From positions 1 to 64,000 of the forward strand of contig CACYSH010000024.1 of the NCBI GenBank assembly GCA_902776945.1: 64,000 nucleotides of DNA, in the 5' to 3' direction. Both the position numbers and the translations under genes were made by a program. The notes under the pieces were generated by a model that saw only the letters and a list, made by a program, of their open reading frames with translations, searched no databases and was not told the DNA's origin. This document shows, piece after piece, positions 17,300 through 26,083 of the stretch (positions are counted from its first letter, which is position 1; each line of letters starts with the position of its first letter). This DNA is from an uncultured Ruminococcus sp. (GTDB lineage: Bacteria > Bacillota > Clostridia > Oscillospirales > Ruminococcaceae).

Positions 17300-17399
17300 A
17301 TTAATATCGGGGACTGTAAAAGGTCTCAAACAACCCTAAACTATTTAAATCACTCACGGTGGTTTACAGCGCCGTGAGGATGTGAAAGGAATGATTTAT

Positions 17400-19397
17400 G
17401 TGAAAAGACTTCTGGCGTCTTGTGCGGCACTCGCACTGGCAGCTACAAGTATGCTTCCCCTGACCGCAGCCGCTGATTCTGACGGCACGATCACAATGAC
17501 CTATGGCACTGAAGCAGATACCATTAAGGCAGGCGAAACCGTTAAGTATTTTCTTAAGATCAAGGAAAACGACGGTGTAAACGGTTGGTCTGTTCTTGTT
17601 GAGTTTGATACTGACAAGCTCACCTATGAAAAGGTAACAAGCAAGAAGATAGTTGAAGAAGTTCCCGGCTATGAAGGTGTAACAACCGAGTCCAAGATCG
17701 TATCCCCTGTTCCGAAGAGCGACCAGGAAGGCAACAGCTTCCCGATCGTATGGGCTGAGGGTACCAAGACCTATGCTGAGATCTTCGAAGAGAACGAAAT
17801 GGACGTTCCCACTGAGGTTGACGGCAAGAACTACGTCTACACCGGTATCAACAGCGGCAACCCCGTAGCTGAGATCGTATTTACTGCTAATGCTGATATT
17901 AGCGCTGAAGAGATCGCTGACCTCGTAAAGGTAAGCGGCACCAAGGCTACCAAGAACGATCCCGAAGATCCTACCGGCAAGTTCGAGGTAGAGATCGTTG
18001 TTGAGCCTGATGAAGTTACTCCTCCTCCTGTTGAAGAAGTAACCGTAACTCTTAATGCAACTACCGGAGAGCTTAAAGTTGGCGAGAGCAAGAAACTCAA
18101 GGCTACCGTTACCGGTACTACCGATCCTGTAACCTGGACTTCTTCGAATCCTGAAGTAGCTACCGTTGCTGCAGACGGTACTGTTACCGGTGTTGCTGAG
18201 GGTGAAGCTACCATTACCGCTACTGTTGGCGATGTAAGTGCTTCCTGCGCTGTAACTGTTAATCCCGGTGAGGTTCCGCCTGTTGAGCCTACTGTTATCA
18301 AGATTCCCAACGTAACAATTGTTGAGGGCAAGGAGAAGAATTACGATCTTGCTGCAATTCTTACTGCTGCCGGCGTTACATTACCTGATGGCGTTGATTT
18401 GGCTACCGTTGTTGCGGCTCTCCAGGTAACCATTGCTGATCCTACTGTTGCTTCTTACAGTGCAAACGGTACTGTTGTTACATTCAAGGGCCTTGCAGAA
18501 GGTACTACCACCGCTTCTGTAGCCAACCCGCTGATGCCCAACTATAAGTTCGAAGATTTCACTATTACCGTAACTCCTGCCGGAACTGTACCTGTTACCG
18601 AGATTGAAATTCCTGCTCAGACCGTAACTGCTGGTCTCTCCACTATTTACGATTTGTCCAATACTGTTCCTGCTTCTGTTCTGGAAAACCTCGAAGTAGA
18701 GTCTCTTGATCCTGCTGTTGCTACCGCTTCGCTCGATGGCTCCAACCTTGTTATTAATGGTCTGGCTGCCGGTACTACAAAGGTTCAGGTAAAGGATAAG
18801 ACTACCGGACTTGTTATTGGTTCCTTCGACGTTACCGTTGAGGCTGCTCCCGAGACAAACGAGGTAACTTGCGACTTCGCTGAGAAGACCATTGATCTGA
18901 AACTCGGCGGAACCAAGACTCTCGCTATCGTTGTTGATCCCGACGATGAGGATACCGCAACATTCAAGGATATGACCAAGTGGAAGCTCGTAAGCAGCGA
19001 TTCCTCTATCGTATCTATCGACAAGGAAGGTCACATTACTGGTCTTAAGTCCGGTGTAGTTACCATTACTGCTACAAGAGACGACTACGATGGAGCTCTG
19101 AAGTGCACCGTAACAGTTAAGTCTGTATACCCTGTATATGTTCCCACTTCTCCTGTAAATCCCGGCGAGACCGTAGTTCCCAATGTTAAGGACAACAAGA
19201 ATAGTCCCGAGAGAGCTAAGGTAACTCCTTATGTAAACGCTATCGTTGATTCTGAGTCCAAGGCTGCAAGCGTTATCGCTGCTACCGGTGGTGAGATGGA
19301 CAACGAAACCGGAAACGCTCCTGCTATCGCAGCTGCCGCTCTCGGTCTCATAGCACTCGGCTTTGTAGTTGTTGCAAGAAAGAAGCGTCATTCGTAA
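17400..19397 (+). CDS. Cell-wall-anchored scaffold-like protein: probable cohesin plus Ig-like (Big_2) domains
   Basis: About 665 residues. A signal peptide (KRLLASCAALALAATSMLPLTAAADS) is followed by a beta-rich domain (about 28-205) of cohesin type: KAGETVKYFLKI, GVNGWSVLVEFDTDKLTYE, PVAEIVF. Then come Ig-like domains; the first (about 217-300: TWTSSNPEVATVAADGTVTG) and the last (about 490-575: VSSDSSIVSIDKEGHITG) are Big_2. The C-terminus DNETGNAPA, a hydrophobic stretch and RKKRHS form a wall-sorting-like signal with a degenerate TG motif. Inference: it displays dockerin proteins at the surface, like ScaE of Ruminococcus. I prefer the GTG at 17400, 9 nt after AAAGGA; ATG 17391 directly abuts that site. 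Codon use is biased to GCU/GUU/ACU, unlike neighbours, suggesting very high expression. The cohesin call is by pattern only. Confidence 0.7.
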   Translation: MKRLLASCAALALAATSMLPLTAAADSDGTITMTYGTEADTIKAGETVKYFLKIKENDGVNGWSVLVEFDTDKLTYEKVTSKKIVEEVPGYEGVTTESKIVSPVPKSDQEGNSFPIVWAEGTKTYAEIFEENEMDVPTEVDGKNYVYTGINSGNPVAEIVFTANADISAEEIADLVKVSGTKATKNDPEDPTGKFEVEIVVEPDEVTPPPVEEVTVTLNATTGELKVGESKKLKATVTGTTDPVTWTSSNPEVATVAADGTVTGVAEGEATITATVGDVSASCAVTVNPGEVPPVEPTVIKIPNVTIVEGKEKNYDLAAILTAAGVTLPDGVDLATVVAALQVTIADPTVASYSANGTVVTFKGLAEGTTTASVANPLMPNYKFEDFTITVTPAGTVPVTEIEIPAQTVTAGLSTIYDLSNTVPASVLENLEVESLDPAVATASLDGSNLVINGLAAGTTKVQVKDKTTGLVIGSFDVTVEAAPETNEVTCDFAEKTIDLKLGGTKTLAIVVDPDDEDTATFKDMTKWKLVSSDSSIVSIDKEGHITGLKSGVVTITATRDDYDGALKCTVTVKSVYPVYVPTSPVNPGETVVPNVKDNKNSPERAKVTPYVNAIVDSESKAASVIAATGGEMDNETGNAPAIAAAALGLIALGFVVVARKKRHS

Positions 19398-19430
19398 TTT
19401 CTTGATCGGCTTCATAGTTCTGTAAAATAC

Positions 19431-19461
19431 AGGCGGCGCAAGCAATTGTGCCGCCTTTTTT
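19431..19461 (+). terminator. Terminator of the anchored scaffold gene
   Basis: AGGCGGC-CAA / TTG-GCCGCCT stem with a 4-nt loop, then six T, between the two scaffold-like genes. Confidence 0.85.
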
Positions 19462-19489
19462 ATGACTTCTCTGATTGGAGTGTGAATTT

Positions 19490-20785
19490 ATGCAAAAAAG
19501 ATCATTGGCTGCCGCTGTCGCCGCTTTCTGTTTAGCTGTACAATTCCCGAACGCAGGCGCGATCAACGCAGCCGCTGATTCTGCGCTGGAATTTTCTATC
19601 ATCGCTCCCGGTTACTGTACGCTCGAAGACTCTGCCTCCTACGGCAACGAGAGATATTCCGTCAATATCGAGCTTTCGGGCAACAAAGGCGTGCAGTCAT
19701 GGGTGCTTCTGCTTGATTACGACAGCAGCAAGGTTACTTTTGATTCGATAAGCTCGGGATATTTCAACGGCATCGAGTGCTATGATACCGGCGGAAAGCT
19801 GATAATTAACGATTACGAGACAAGCGACGTATCCGCAAACGGTGTTATCGTTACCGTTGACTTTATCCTGAAACCCGGCGTGAAGCCCTCACAGTACGAT
19901 TGCTTTCATCTTTCGCTCTCGGGCGAACCCGATGATTTCTTCAATAACGCGAACGTCGCGCTTCCGGCGACCGTGAAAGAATCGACCGCGCCCCTCGAAC
20001 TGCGCGAAGCGCCGTATTCCGTTATCACGTTTGAAAGCGATGAATTAAACATGGAAGTCACCGAAACGCGGGAGCTTAAACTGATCTTCAATGTCATGGG
20101 CGACGAATTTATTCCCGGTCTCCTCGACGCTTCAAACTGGTTTCTAAGTGTGAGCAACCCCGCCGTTTCGGTAAGCGTCGAAAACAACAGGCTGATCGTA
20201 ACCGCGGTCAGCCCGGGAAAAGCCGTGATAACCGCGACTAACCCCGACTATGTAAACAAAAATGGCGAGATCATCCCCGTTGTCTGCACGGTGAACGTCG
20301 AAAGCAATCAGATCTTTGAGGAAATAACCGTCGATTCGGAGCTTGCGGCAGATAATGCCGACGACGTAACCTTCACGCTGGAGCTTGTAAAGGACGGCAA
20401 GGTGAAGGGCAGCGCCGAAGTCAGCGCGGACGGGAGCGCAAAATTTACCAATATCCACCTCGGTCAATACGAGCTGCGCATAAAATGCAGCGACGAAAGC
20501 TATGCCCCCAAGACCACAAATGTCGTCATCGAAAACGACGAGCTGACCATTAACGACGAGCTTTTCCTTTACGGCGACCTCAACCTCGACGGCGAACGCG
20601 ACCTTGACGATCTGATAAATCTGCAAAAAATCATCGCAGGCTGGAAGATACAAGTTCCTTACAAGGAAATAGCAAATATTGACGCTTCTGCGGACGGCGA
20701 TGTGTCTGTCAGCGACCTGATACTTTTTCAGAAGTACATCGCAGGCTGGGACGTAAGCATAGGCGGTCAGAAAGCTGCTGAATAA
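19490..20785 (+). CDS. Secreted adaptor scaffold-like protein: probable cohesin, Ig-like domain and type I dockerin
   Basis: 431 residues. Signal peptide (MQKRSLAAAVAAFCLAVQ to about 28). Residues about 35-175 form a cohesin-like beta domain (YSVNIELSGNKGVQSWVLLL, DYDSSKVTFDSISSG, GVIVTVDFILK). Residues about 185-280 are an Ig-like (Big_2-type) domain, and about 290-360 a small beta domain of carboxypeptidase-regulatory type (GSAEVSADGSAKFTNIHLGQ). Residues about 364-425 are a type I dockerin with two calcium loops, GDLNLDGERDLDDLINLQK and DASADGDVSVSDLILFQK, each followed by I.IAGW. One cohesin plus one dockerin is the plan of adaptor scaffoldins such as ScaC. Start at 19490, preceded by TTGGAGTG. 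It follows the anchored scaffold, so the two may act together. The dockerin is firm; the cohesin is by pattern. Confidence 0.78.
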   Translation: MQKRSLAAAVAAFCLAVQFPNAGAINAAADSALEFSIIAPGYCTLEDSASYGNERYSVNIELSGNKGVQSWVLLLDYDSSKVTFDSISSGYFNGIECYDTGGKLIINDYETSDVSANGVIVTVDFILKPGVKPSQYDCFHLSLSGEPDDFFNNANVALPATVKESTAPLELREAPYSVITFESDELNMEVTETRELKLIFNVMGDEFIPGLLDASNWFLSVSNPAVSVSVENNRLIVTAVSPGKAVITATNPDYVNKNGEIIPVVCTVNVESNQIFEEITVDSELAADNADDVTFTLELVKDGKVKGSAEVSADGSAKFTNIHLGQYELRIKCSDESYAPKTTNVVIENDELTINDELFLYGDLNLDGERDLDDLINLQKIIAGWKIQVPYKEIANIDASADGDVSVSDLILFQKYIAGWDVSIGGQKAAE

Positions 20786-20805
20786 GCCCACAAATTAACA
20801 AAAAT

Positions 20806-20839
20806 GTAAGCCCGACTGTTTTTCAGCCGGGCTTTTTTA
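20806..20839. terminator. Shared terminator between the adaptor scaffold gene and murA
   Basis: AGCCCG...CGGGCT stem with six T on the plus strand; A-rich on the other side, so it can serve both convergent genes. Confidence 0.8.
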
Positions 20840-20842
20840 TGC

Positions 20843-22102
20843 TCATTCGCGCCTGACCTTTGCGCCGAGCGCGTTCAGCGTGGTTTCGATAGCTTCATAA
20901 CCGCGGTCGATGTAGCAGACCCCGCTGACCTCCGTTTCACCCTCCGCCGCGCACGCGGCAACACAAAGCGCCGCGCCGCCCCGCAGGTCGGGAGCCGAGA
21001 CCGCCGCGCCCGTCAGCTTATCCACGCCGCGCACGACAGCCACCTTGCCTTCGGTCTTGATGTCCGCGCCCATTCTCACCAGCTCGTCAACGTGGCGGAA
21101 ACGGTTCTCGAAAATATCCTCGACAAAAATCCCCATTCCACGCGAACGGACAAGCGCCGCCATGACTATCGCCTGCGCGTCGGTCGGAAAGCCGGGATAC
21201 GGGCAAGTCCTGACCGTGTTCACGCAGTTCATGACGGCGGGCGCACTCAGATAAACCCCGCCGTCGCTGTCGCAGACCCGGCAGCCCGCCTGCCGCAGCA
21301 CGTTGATTACCGCTTCAATATCGCTCACCCGCGCACCGTTTATATTGACCTCGCCGCCCGAAGCCGCCGCCGCGCACAGATATGTAGCCGCAGCGATACG
21401 GTCGGGCATGACGGTATATTCGCAGCCGTGCAGTTTGTCTCGGCTAACGCCCTCGATCACGATACGGTGACAGCCCGCGCCGCGCACGTTCGCGCCGCAC
21501 TTATTGAGAAAGCTCCCCAGCTCGGCGATCTCCGGCTCCCTTGCGGCGTTCACAATGACGGTCTCGCCCTCCGCGCAGACCGCCGCGAGCATTACGTTTT
21601 CGGTAGCGCCGACCGACGGAAACGGCAGATTGACGACCGTTCCCTTCAAGCCCTTCGGAGCCTGACAAATAAGCCTGCCGTGCTTTTCGTCGATGACCGC
21701 GCCCAGCTGCCGCAGTGCCGAAATGTGCATATCTATCGGGCGGGGTCCCAGCTCGCAGCCGCCGGGAAAGCTCATCACGCACTCCCCCGCCGCCCCGAGA
21801 AGCGCTCCCATAAAGATTATCGAGGACCGCATTCGCCGCATAAGCGCGTCGCCGATCTCCGTGCTGCCTATCGACCGCGAGTCTATCTCGGCAATGCCGC
21901 CCGAAAAGCGGCATTTGCAGCCGAGCGAGCTTAAAATCCCGAATGCCGCGTAAACATCGGAAAGTGCGGGGCATCTGTTGAGCCGCGTTTCGCCGCCTGT
22001 CAGCACGCAAGCGCTGAGAATTGGCAGCACGCTGTTTTTTGCGCCCTGAATGCCGATCTCCCCGCTTAACCGCCGCCCGCCCTCTATCCTGAGTATTTGC
22101 AT
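20843..22102 (-). CDS. murA: UDP-N-acetylglucosamine 1-carboxyvinyltransferase
   Basis: 419 residues, normal for MurA, which transfers enolpyruvate from PEP to UDP-GlcNAc in the first committed step of peptidoglycan synthesis. Lys22-Asn23 (QGAKNSVLPIL) and the loop cysteine in GGCELGPRP at about residue 115 match the catalytic residues of the E. coli enzyme; Cys at this site is the fosfomycin target. The start at 22102 is preceded by AAGGGGTG. Many Firmicutes carry two MurA paralogs; which one this is cannot be told here. The EPSP synthase relative AroA is excluded by the KN and Cys motifs. Confidence 0.95.
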   Translation of the reverse strand: MQILRIEGGRRLSGEIGIQGAKNSVLPILSACVLTGGETRLNRCPALSDVYAAFGILSSLGCKCRFSGGIAEIDSRSIGSTEIGDALMRRMRSSIIFMGALLGAAGECVMSFPGGCELGPRPIDMHISALRQLGAVIDEKHGRLICQAPKGLKGTVVNLPFPSVGATENVMLAAVCAEGETVIVNAAREPEIAELGSFLNKCGANVRGAGCHRIVIEGVSRDKLHGCEYTVMPDRIAAATYLCAAAASGGEVNINGARVSDIEAVINVLRQAGCRVCDSDGGVYLSAPAVMNCVNTVRTCPYPGFPTDAQAIVMAALVRSRGMGIFVEDIFENRFRHVDELVRMGADIKTEGKVAVVRGVDKLTGAAVSAPDLRGGAALCVAACAAEGETEVSGVCYIDRGYEAIETTLNALGAKVRRE

Positions 22103-22566
22103 AATATCACCCCTTTTATACAGATTATGCAGAATGACCGCAGTTTGTTTATCAAAAAAAGGCAAACCACAAAATGAGGGCAAACCAAAAGTCTTAGGAA
22201 AGGGGTTGGCACGAACAAGTTCGTGCAGGGGATAACCCTTCTTCTTGCACGAACTTGTTCGTGCAAAGGGTCTTCGGCAATTTCAAGAAAATGTGACAAA
22301 AGCAAGCGATATGATAAAATCAGCAGAACGTGAGGGAAACAAGTAAATTGCCGATTTTAATTTGCGAGAAGAGCGGTCTGAACAAGTTCAGACAGGCGAT
22401 ATTTCGCAAAGAATAGCACAAGACAGGGTTTTCCGCACGGTCGGGAAATTTCACGGACGCGCAATGCGCGCACCTACAATACAAATCGTCACCATTGAAT
22501 TGTAGATAATGATTTATAAAATAAATCCCCACGCCGGAAAAGCACTCCGTGCGGGGGAAAATCTTC
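22103..22566. repeat. Composite interspersed repeat in a gene-free spacer
   Basis: Contains, in minus orientation, blocks shared with 47.5, 53.7 and 24.1 kb: 'cctaagacttttggtttgcc' (near 22180), two copies of the palindrome 'gcacgaacaagttcgtgc' (22209 and 22245 regions), 'aaattgccgattttaatttg' plus 'tctgaacaagttcaga' (22346-22415), and 'gacgcgcaatgcgcgc' (22454). No credible gene. MurA promoter signals are not obvious. Confidence 0.7.
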
Positions 22567-23538
22567 TTATTCGTAGGGATTTATCGTGACAATAGTGCCG
22601 TCTGGATTATATTTCAGCTCGGTATATTTCACACAGCGGCGATGATTTATGCCGTTCGAAAGCTCACAGTCATGGTAAAAAATGTACCACTTGCCGTTCC
22701 ACTCGACTATCGAATGATGAGTAGTCCAGCCGATAACAGGCTCCATTATCCTGCCGCGATAGGTGAAAGGTCCCACTGGGCTGTCAGATGTAGCATAAAC
22801 GATGTAATGCGAAGTCCCCGTCGAGTAGGAAAGATAATAAACGCCGTTATACTTATGAACCCAAGGAGCCTCGAAATAACGTCTTGCTTCGTCGCCCGCC
22901 TTCAAATCCTCGCCGTTCTCGTCGATTATCCTGATGTGTATGGGAGAACTTGCCAGCGCGTTGCAATCGGGATTCAGCTCGGCAAAGAACGGCGTAAGCG
23001 CGGGAGCATCGGGAGCGGGACCCTTGCCGTCGGGGTCGAATTTGCCCGTCTGCCACTTTTCAAGCTGACCGCCCCAGATACCGCCGTAATAAAGGTAAAC
23101 TCTGCCGTCGCCGTCAACAAAAACACACGGGTCAATGGTGCAGGTGCCTTCGATGTAATCATCATCGGGCGTGAAGGGTCCCGCGGGGCTGTCGCTGTGC
23201 GCCGCGCCTATCCTGAAAATGCCGTCCTTGTCGCGGGCGGGGAAGATCAGATGATATTTGCCGTGCGAACAGGCAAGGTCGGGAGCCCACATCTGTTTGC
23301 TGACCCACTTGACCTCTCTCATGTTGAGCGCCTCGCCGTTGTCAACGCAGGGCGAATCGGGCGTGTCGATCGAAAGAACGTGATAGTCCTCCATGAGGTA
23401 TTCGTCGCCGTCGTCGTTGTCCTCGCCGTTGTGCGGAAGATCGTGCGAGGGATAGATATATAGTTTGCCGTCAAAAACGTGAGCCGAAGGGTCGGCTGTA
23501 AATATGCTGCTGATAAGCGGTCTTCTCTGCTCTGCCAT
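22567..23538 (-). CDS. Glycoside hydrolase family 43 enzyme (intracellular)
   Basis: 323 residues, a single five-bladed beta-propeller domain. Family 43 acts on arabinose- or xylose-containing glycans (beta-xylosidase, alpha-arabinofuranosidase). The three catalytic acids are visible in context: Asp in FTADPSAHVFDGKLY (about residue 16), Asp in CTIDPCVFVDGDG (about 137) and Glu in RRYFEAPWVHKYNG (about 219). No signal peptide, so it should process imported oligosaccharides. Monocistronic with its own promoter; GGAGG is 7 nt before the ATG. No transporter genes are adjacent, so the substrate is undetermined. Confidence 0.92.
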   Translation of the reverse strand: MAEQRRPLISSIFTADPSAHVFDGKLYIYPSHDLPHNGEDNDDGDEYLMEDYHVLSIDTPDSPCVDNGEALNMREVKWVSKQMWAPDLACSHGKYHLIFPARDKDGIFRIGAAHSDSPAGPFTPDDDYIEGTCTIDPCVFVDGDGRVYLYYGGIWGGQLEKWQTGKFDPDGKGPAPDAPALTPFFAELNPDCNALASSPIHIRIIDENGEDLKAGDEARRYFEAPWVHKYNGVYYLSYSTGTSHYIVYATSDSPVGPFTYRGRIMEPVIGWTTHHSIVEWNGKWYIFYHDCELSNGINHRRCVKYTELKYNPDGTIVTINPYE

Positions 23539-23585
23539 AATATGACCTCCAATTTCCCGCTGACGGGAGATTTAAATGTGAAAAT

Positions 23586-23614
23586 ATTATACAACATTTT
23601 CCGGCGGCTTGCAA
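23586..23614 (-). promoter_or_regulatory. Promoter of the GH43 gene
   Basis: Minus strand TTGCAA (23609-23614), 17 bp, TATAAT (23586-23591). Confidence 0.7.
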
Positions 23615-23663
23615 GTCATTAATTGCGTTTCTTTTACAAATATTGTGAATATTTATCCTTCTC

Positions 23664-23692
23664 TTGATTTATCAGCCCGGATATGCTATAAT
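23664..23692 (+). promoter_or_regulatory. Promoter of the PqqD-like gene
   Basis: TTGATT (23664-23669), 17 bp, TATAAT (23687-23692); the ATG with a GGAGG site follows 40 bp later. Confidence 0.75.
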
Positions 23693-23732
23693 AGTACGGT
23701 AAAAACGCTTTTAACTACTGGAGGAATATAAA

Positions 23733-23993
23733 ATGAAGATCAGGAAGAATTATATACTGCATTCAAATGACGATCAGACCGTGCTTGTGGCGGCTGGCGG
23801 CGCTAAGTTTTCGGGATTTGTGCGCGGAAATGAGATGCTGGGGGTCATTCTTGAGCTGTTGAGGAACGATATGACGGAGGAAAAGCTCGTCAAAGAAATG
23901 CGGAGCCGTTATAATGCGCCGGAGGGGCTTATTGAGTCCGATGTAAAAAAGGTGCTTGATACGCTGCGTAAAGCGGACGCGCTTGAAGAATAA
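23733..23993 (+). CDS. PqqD-family peptide-binding protein (orphan)
   Basis: 86 residues, the size and pattern of a PqqD-like domain: KIRKNYILHSNDDQTVLVA, FSGFVRGNEMLGVILELL (the 'N..G..I...L' helix), then MTEEKLVKEMRSRYNAPE and a final helix. PqqD proteins and related RiPP recognition elements hand precursor peptides to radical-SAM or other modifying enzymes. GGAGG lies 8 nt before the ATG and a promoter is present, so the gene is real. No radical-SAM enzyme, precursor peptide or transporter lies within several kb; the downstream 250 bp are repeat sequence. Its partner is therefore unknown. Confidence 0.8.
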   Translation: MKIRKNYILHSNDDQTVLVAAGGAKFSGFVRGNEMLGVILELLRNDMTEEKLVKEMRSRYNAPEGLIESDVKKVLDTLRKADALEE

Positions 23994-24029
23994 AAATACC
24001 GCAAATGAGAGCGGAGCGATTTTCGCAAA

Positions 24030-24242
24030 TAAACGCGCAGGGCAGTACACGGACGCGCAATGTACGCCCCTACAATATGTACCCGCTCAAAAACAGAGCG
24101 TAGGGCGGCGGCTTGCTCCCGCCCGTTGCGCCCGTGAATTTCCTGCCGCTGCGGATATTTCCAACATTCGCGCAATTCGTTTGCGAAATATCGCCTGTCT
24201 GAACTTGTTCATGTCCCCCCCCTAAAACTTTTGGTTTTGTCC
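24030..24242. repeat. Interspersed repeat between the PqqD-like gene and ylbJ
   Basis: Contains 'gacgcgcaatgtacgcccct' (24052), 'gtagggcggcggcttgctcc' (24101), 'tttgcgaaatatcgcctgtc' (24180) and 'aaacttttggttttgtcctc' (24223), all shared with other spacers. No gene; I see no terminator for the PqqD-like gene. Confidence 0.65.
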
Positions 24243-25280
24243 TCACTTGCGGCTTTCGGCTTTTTTCACGCTTACAAGCGTCAGCACTATCATCATTATA
24301 AGGCATATCGTCGGGAAAACACTTCCCTGCTCTGTTGCGGCAAACTGCGCCGCATATTGCGCCGCTGTCGGGAGCGTTTCCCCGCTCAACAGGTATCTCT
24401 CCGCAAAAACCGCAATAACCCCCGCCATTACAGCACATATCACCCGCGCTAACAAAAATGGCACAAGCGAAAACGCACTCCCGATTATCGCCTTTATCTG
24501 CAAAAGCACACACACACCGCCGAACGCTCCCGCCGCGCATACACTCCACAGCCCTGCGGAAGCGCTCTCCCCAAGCTCGGATATTTCCAAAATCGGCGCA
24601 AACACGCCGATTTTCAGCCCGAACCGCCCGAGACAGCAATTTATCAGCGTGAGAAAAGTCGAAAAAAGCATTATCATTCCGCAGACCTTAAACAAAGCCC
24701 GCCCCGCCGCCGATACGCTCCCCGTCAGCAAGTCCCAGCCTGGCGAACAAACGTTCTCTGCCTTCGCGCCTGCCTTCAACGGACGAATGCGGCATATCAC
24801 CGCCGCCGCAAGAATATTCACTGCGAAAATTATCAGCCAAACCGCCAGCCCCCGCCGCTGACCCAGCACGCCGACAAGAAACGCAGGCCCCGCATTGAAG
24901 CAGAAACACATCAGCCGCGATGCGTCCCCGCTGTCAAGCCGCCCGCTTTCGCACATCGTCCTTATCACCGAAGCCCCCGCCGGATAGCCCGCGACATTCG
25001 AAAGCACCAGCACCGGGCAAAGCTCCTCCGGCAGACCCGTCAGCCACGCAAGCGGTCTGAACGGCGCGGATAAATATATGTAAGCGCCGCCGCGCACCAG
25101 CATATCGGCGGCGGCAAGAAACGCGAACAGCGCAGGGACTATCACATTCACACAGCGGGTCAGCGCCGAATGTATGCCCTCCGCTATCTCGTCGGAATGG
25201 CGTATCAGCAGCACCGAATACGCCGCGATAAGCAGCAGCCGGAACGCCCCGCCGCTTTTTTTACGCTTTGCTTTTTTCAT
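24243..25280 (-). CDS. ylbJ: Sporulation integral membrane protein YlbJ-like
   Basis: 345 residues with about 8-9 hydrophobic segments and the nucleoside-recognition (Gate) domain pattern: VIVPALFAFLAAADML, LSNVAGYPAGASVIRTMCESG, CFCFNAGPAFLVGVLG. This is the layout of YlbJ, a mother-cell membrane protein needed for spore cortex formation in Bacillus. Its start overlaps the sigG stop by four bases (ATGA), so it is translated from the sigG message. That coupling to a forespore sigma factor is unusual, because ylbJ in Bacillus is a separate sigma-E gene. No other sporulation genes follow. Confidence 0.88.
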   Translation of the reverse strand: MKKAKRKKSGGAFRLLLIAAYSVLLIRHSDEIAEGIHSALTRCVNVIVPALFAFLAAADMLVRGGAYIYLSAPFRPLAWLTGLPEELCPVLVLSNVAGYPAGASVIRTMCESGRLDSGDASRLMCFCFNAGPAFLVGVLGQRRGLAVWLIIFAVNILAAAVICRIRPLKAGAKAENVCSPGWDLLTGSVSAAGRALFKVCGMIMLFSTFLTLINCCLGRFGLKIGVFAPILEISELGESASAGLWSVCAAGAFGGVCVLLQIKAIIGSAFSLVPFLLARVICAVMAGVIAVFAERYLLSGETLPTAAQYAAQFAATEQGSVFPTICLIMMIVLTLVSVKKAESRK

Positions 25281-26083
25281 GCCTCGATCATTCTCCTTAT
25301 ACTTACGATAGCGCCCTTTTCGAGCCGCGAGACCTGCGCCTGCGATATGCCTATCTCGCGGGCGACCTCCACCTGCGTTTTGCCGCGTATATACCGCAGA
25401 CTGAGGATAGTCCGTTCGCGCTCGGGCAGGCGCTTCACCGCGTCGCGGACGAGATATTCGTTGAGCGCGGCAGTGCTGTCGGAATTGTCGCCTATCTGAT
25501 CGAGCAGATAAAGCGTGTCGCCCGATTCGGAATAGACAGGCTCGTACAGCGAAACAGGGTCGGCGGAGGCTTCAAGCGCCGCCACAACGTCCGCCCGCGC
25601 CGCGCCTATCTCCTCCGCGATGCGGTCGATCGTCGGCTCGCGCTGTTCTTCGGCGGTGATGCGTTCCCGCGCCTGCATCGCCTTGTAAGCGAGGTCGCGC
25701 AGGGAACGGCTCACGCGCACGGGGCGGTAATCGCGCAGATAGCGCCGCACCTCGCCCAGTATCATCGGCACGGCGTAGGTGCTTAGTTTCACGTTCAGCT
25801 CGGTGTTGAAATTGTCGATAGCCTTGATAAGCCCTATCACGCCGACCTGAAAAAGATCGTCGGAGGTCTCGCCGCGCCCATGCTCGGAGAGCCGCCGCCC
25901 CGAATAGCCCGCGAACCTCTGCAAAACGCTGAGAACGAGCCGCAGGTTGCCGCGAATGAGCCTGTCCCGCGCCTGCCTGTCGCCCGCGTGCGCCTTCACG
26001 AGCAGCTCGCGGGTCTCGTTCTCGTCAAGAACGGTGAGCCGCGCCGTATTTATCCCGCTTATCTCGACCTTTGTATACTGCAT
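25277..26083 (-). CDS. sigG: RNA polymerase sporulation sigma factor SigG
   Basis: 268 residues, close to the usual ~260. The N-terminus KVEISGINTARLTVL is diagnostic of SigG. Region 2 (DLFQVGVIGLIKAIDNFNTE, KLSTYAVPMILGEVRRYLRD), region 3 and region 4 (LSLRYIRGKTQVEVAREIG then ISQAQVSRLEKGA) are intact. It directs late forespore transcription. In most Firmicutes sigG follows spoIIGA-sigE; here neither precedes it, only 145 bp of non-coding DNA and the tRNA-Ser promoter on the other strand. ylbJ overlaps its end. I could not find a convincing sigma-F/G promoter upstream. Confidence 0.96.
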   Translation of the reverse strand: MQYTKVEISGINTARLTVLDENETRELLVKAHAGDRQARDRLIRGNLRLVLSVLQRFAGYSGRRLSEHGRGETSDDLFQVGVIGLIKAIDNFNTELNVKLSTYAVPMILGEVRRYLRDYRPVRVSRSLRDLAYKAMQARERITAEEQREPTIDRIAEEIGAARADVVAALEASADPVSLYEPVYSESGDTLYLLDQIGDNSDSTAALNEYLVRDAVKRLPERERTILSLRYIRGKTQVEVAREIGISQAQVSRLEKGAIVSIRRMIEA

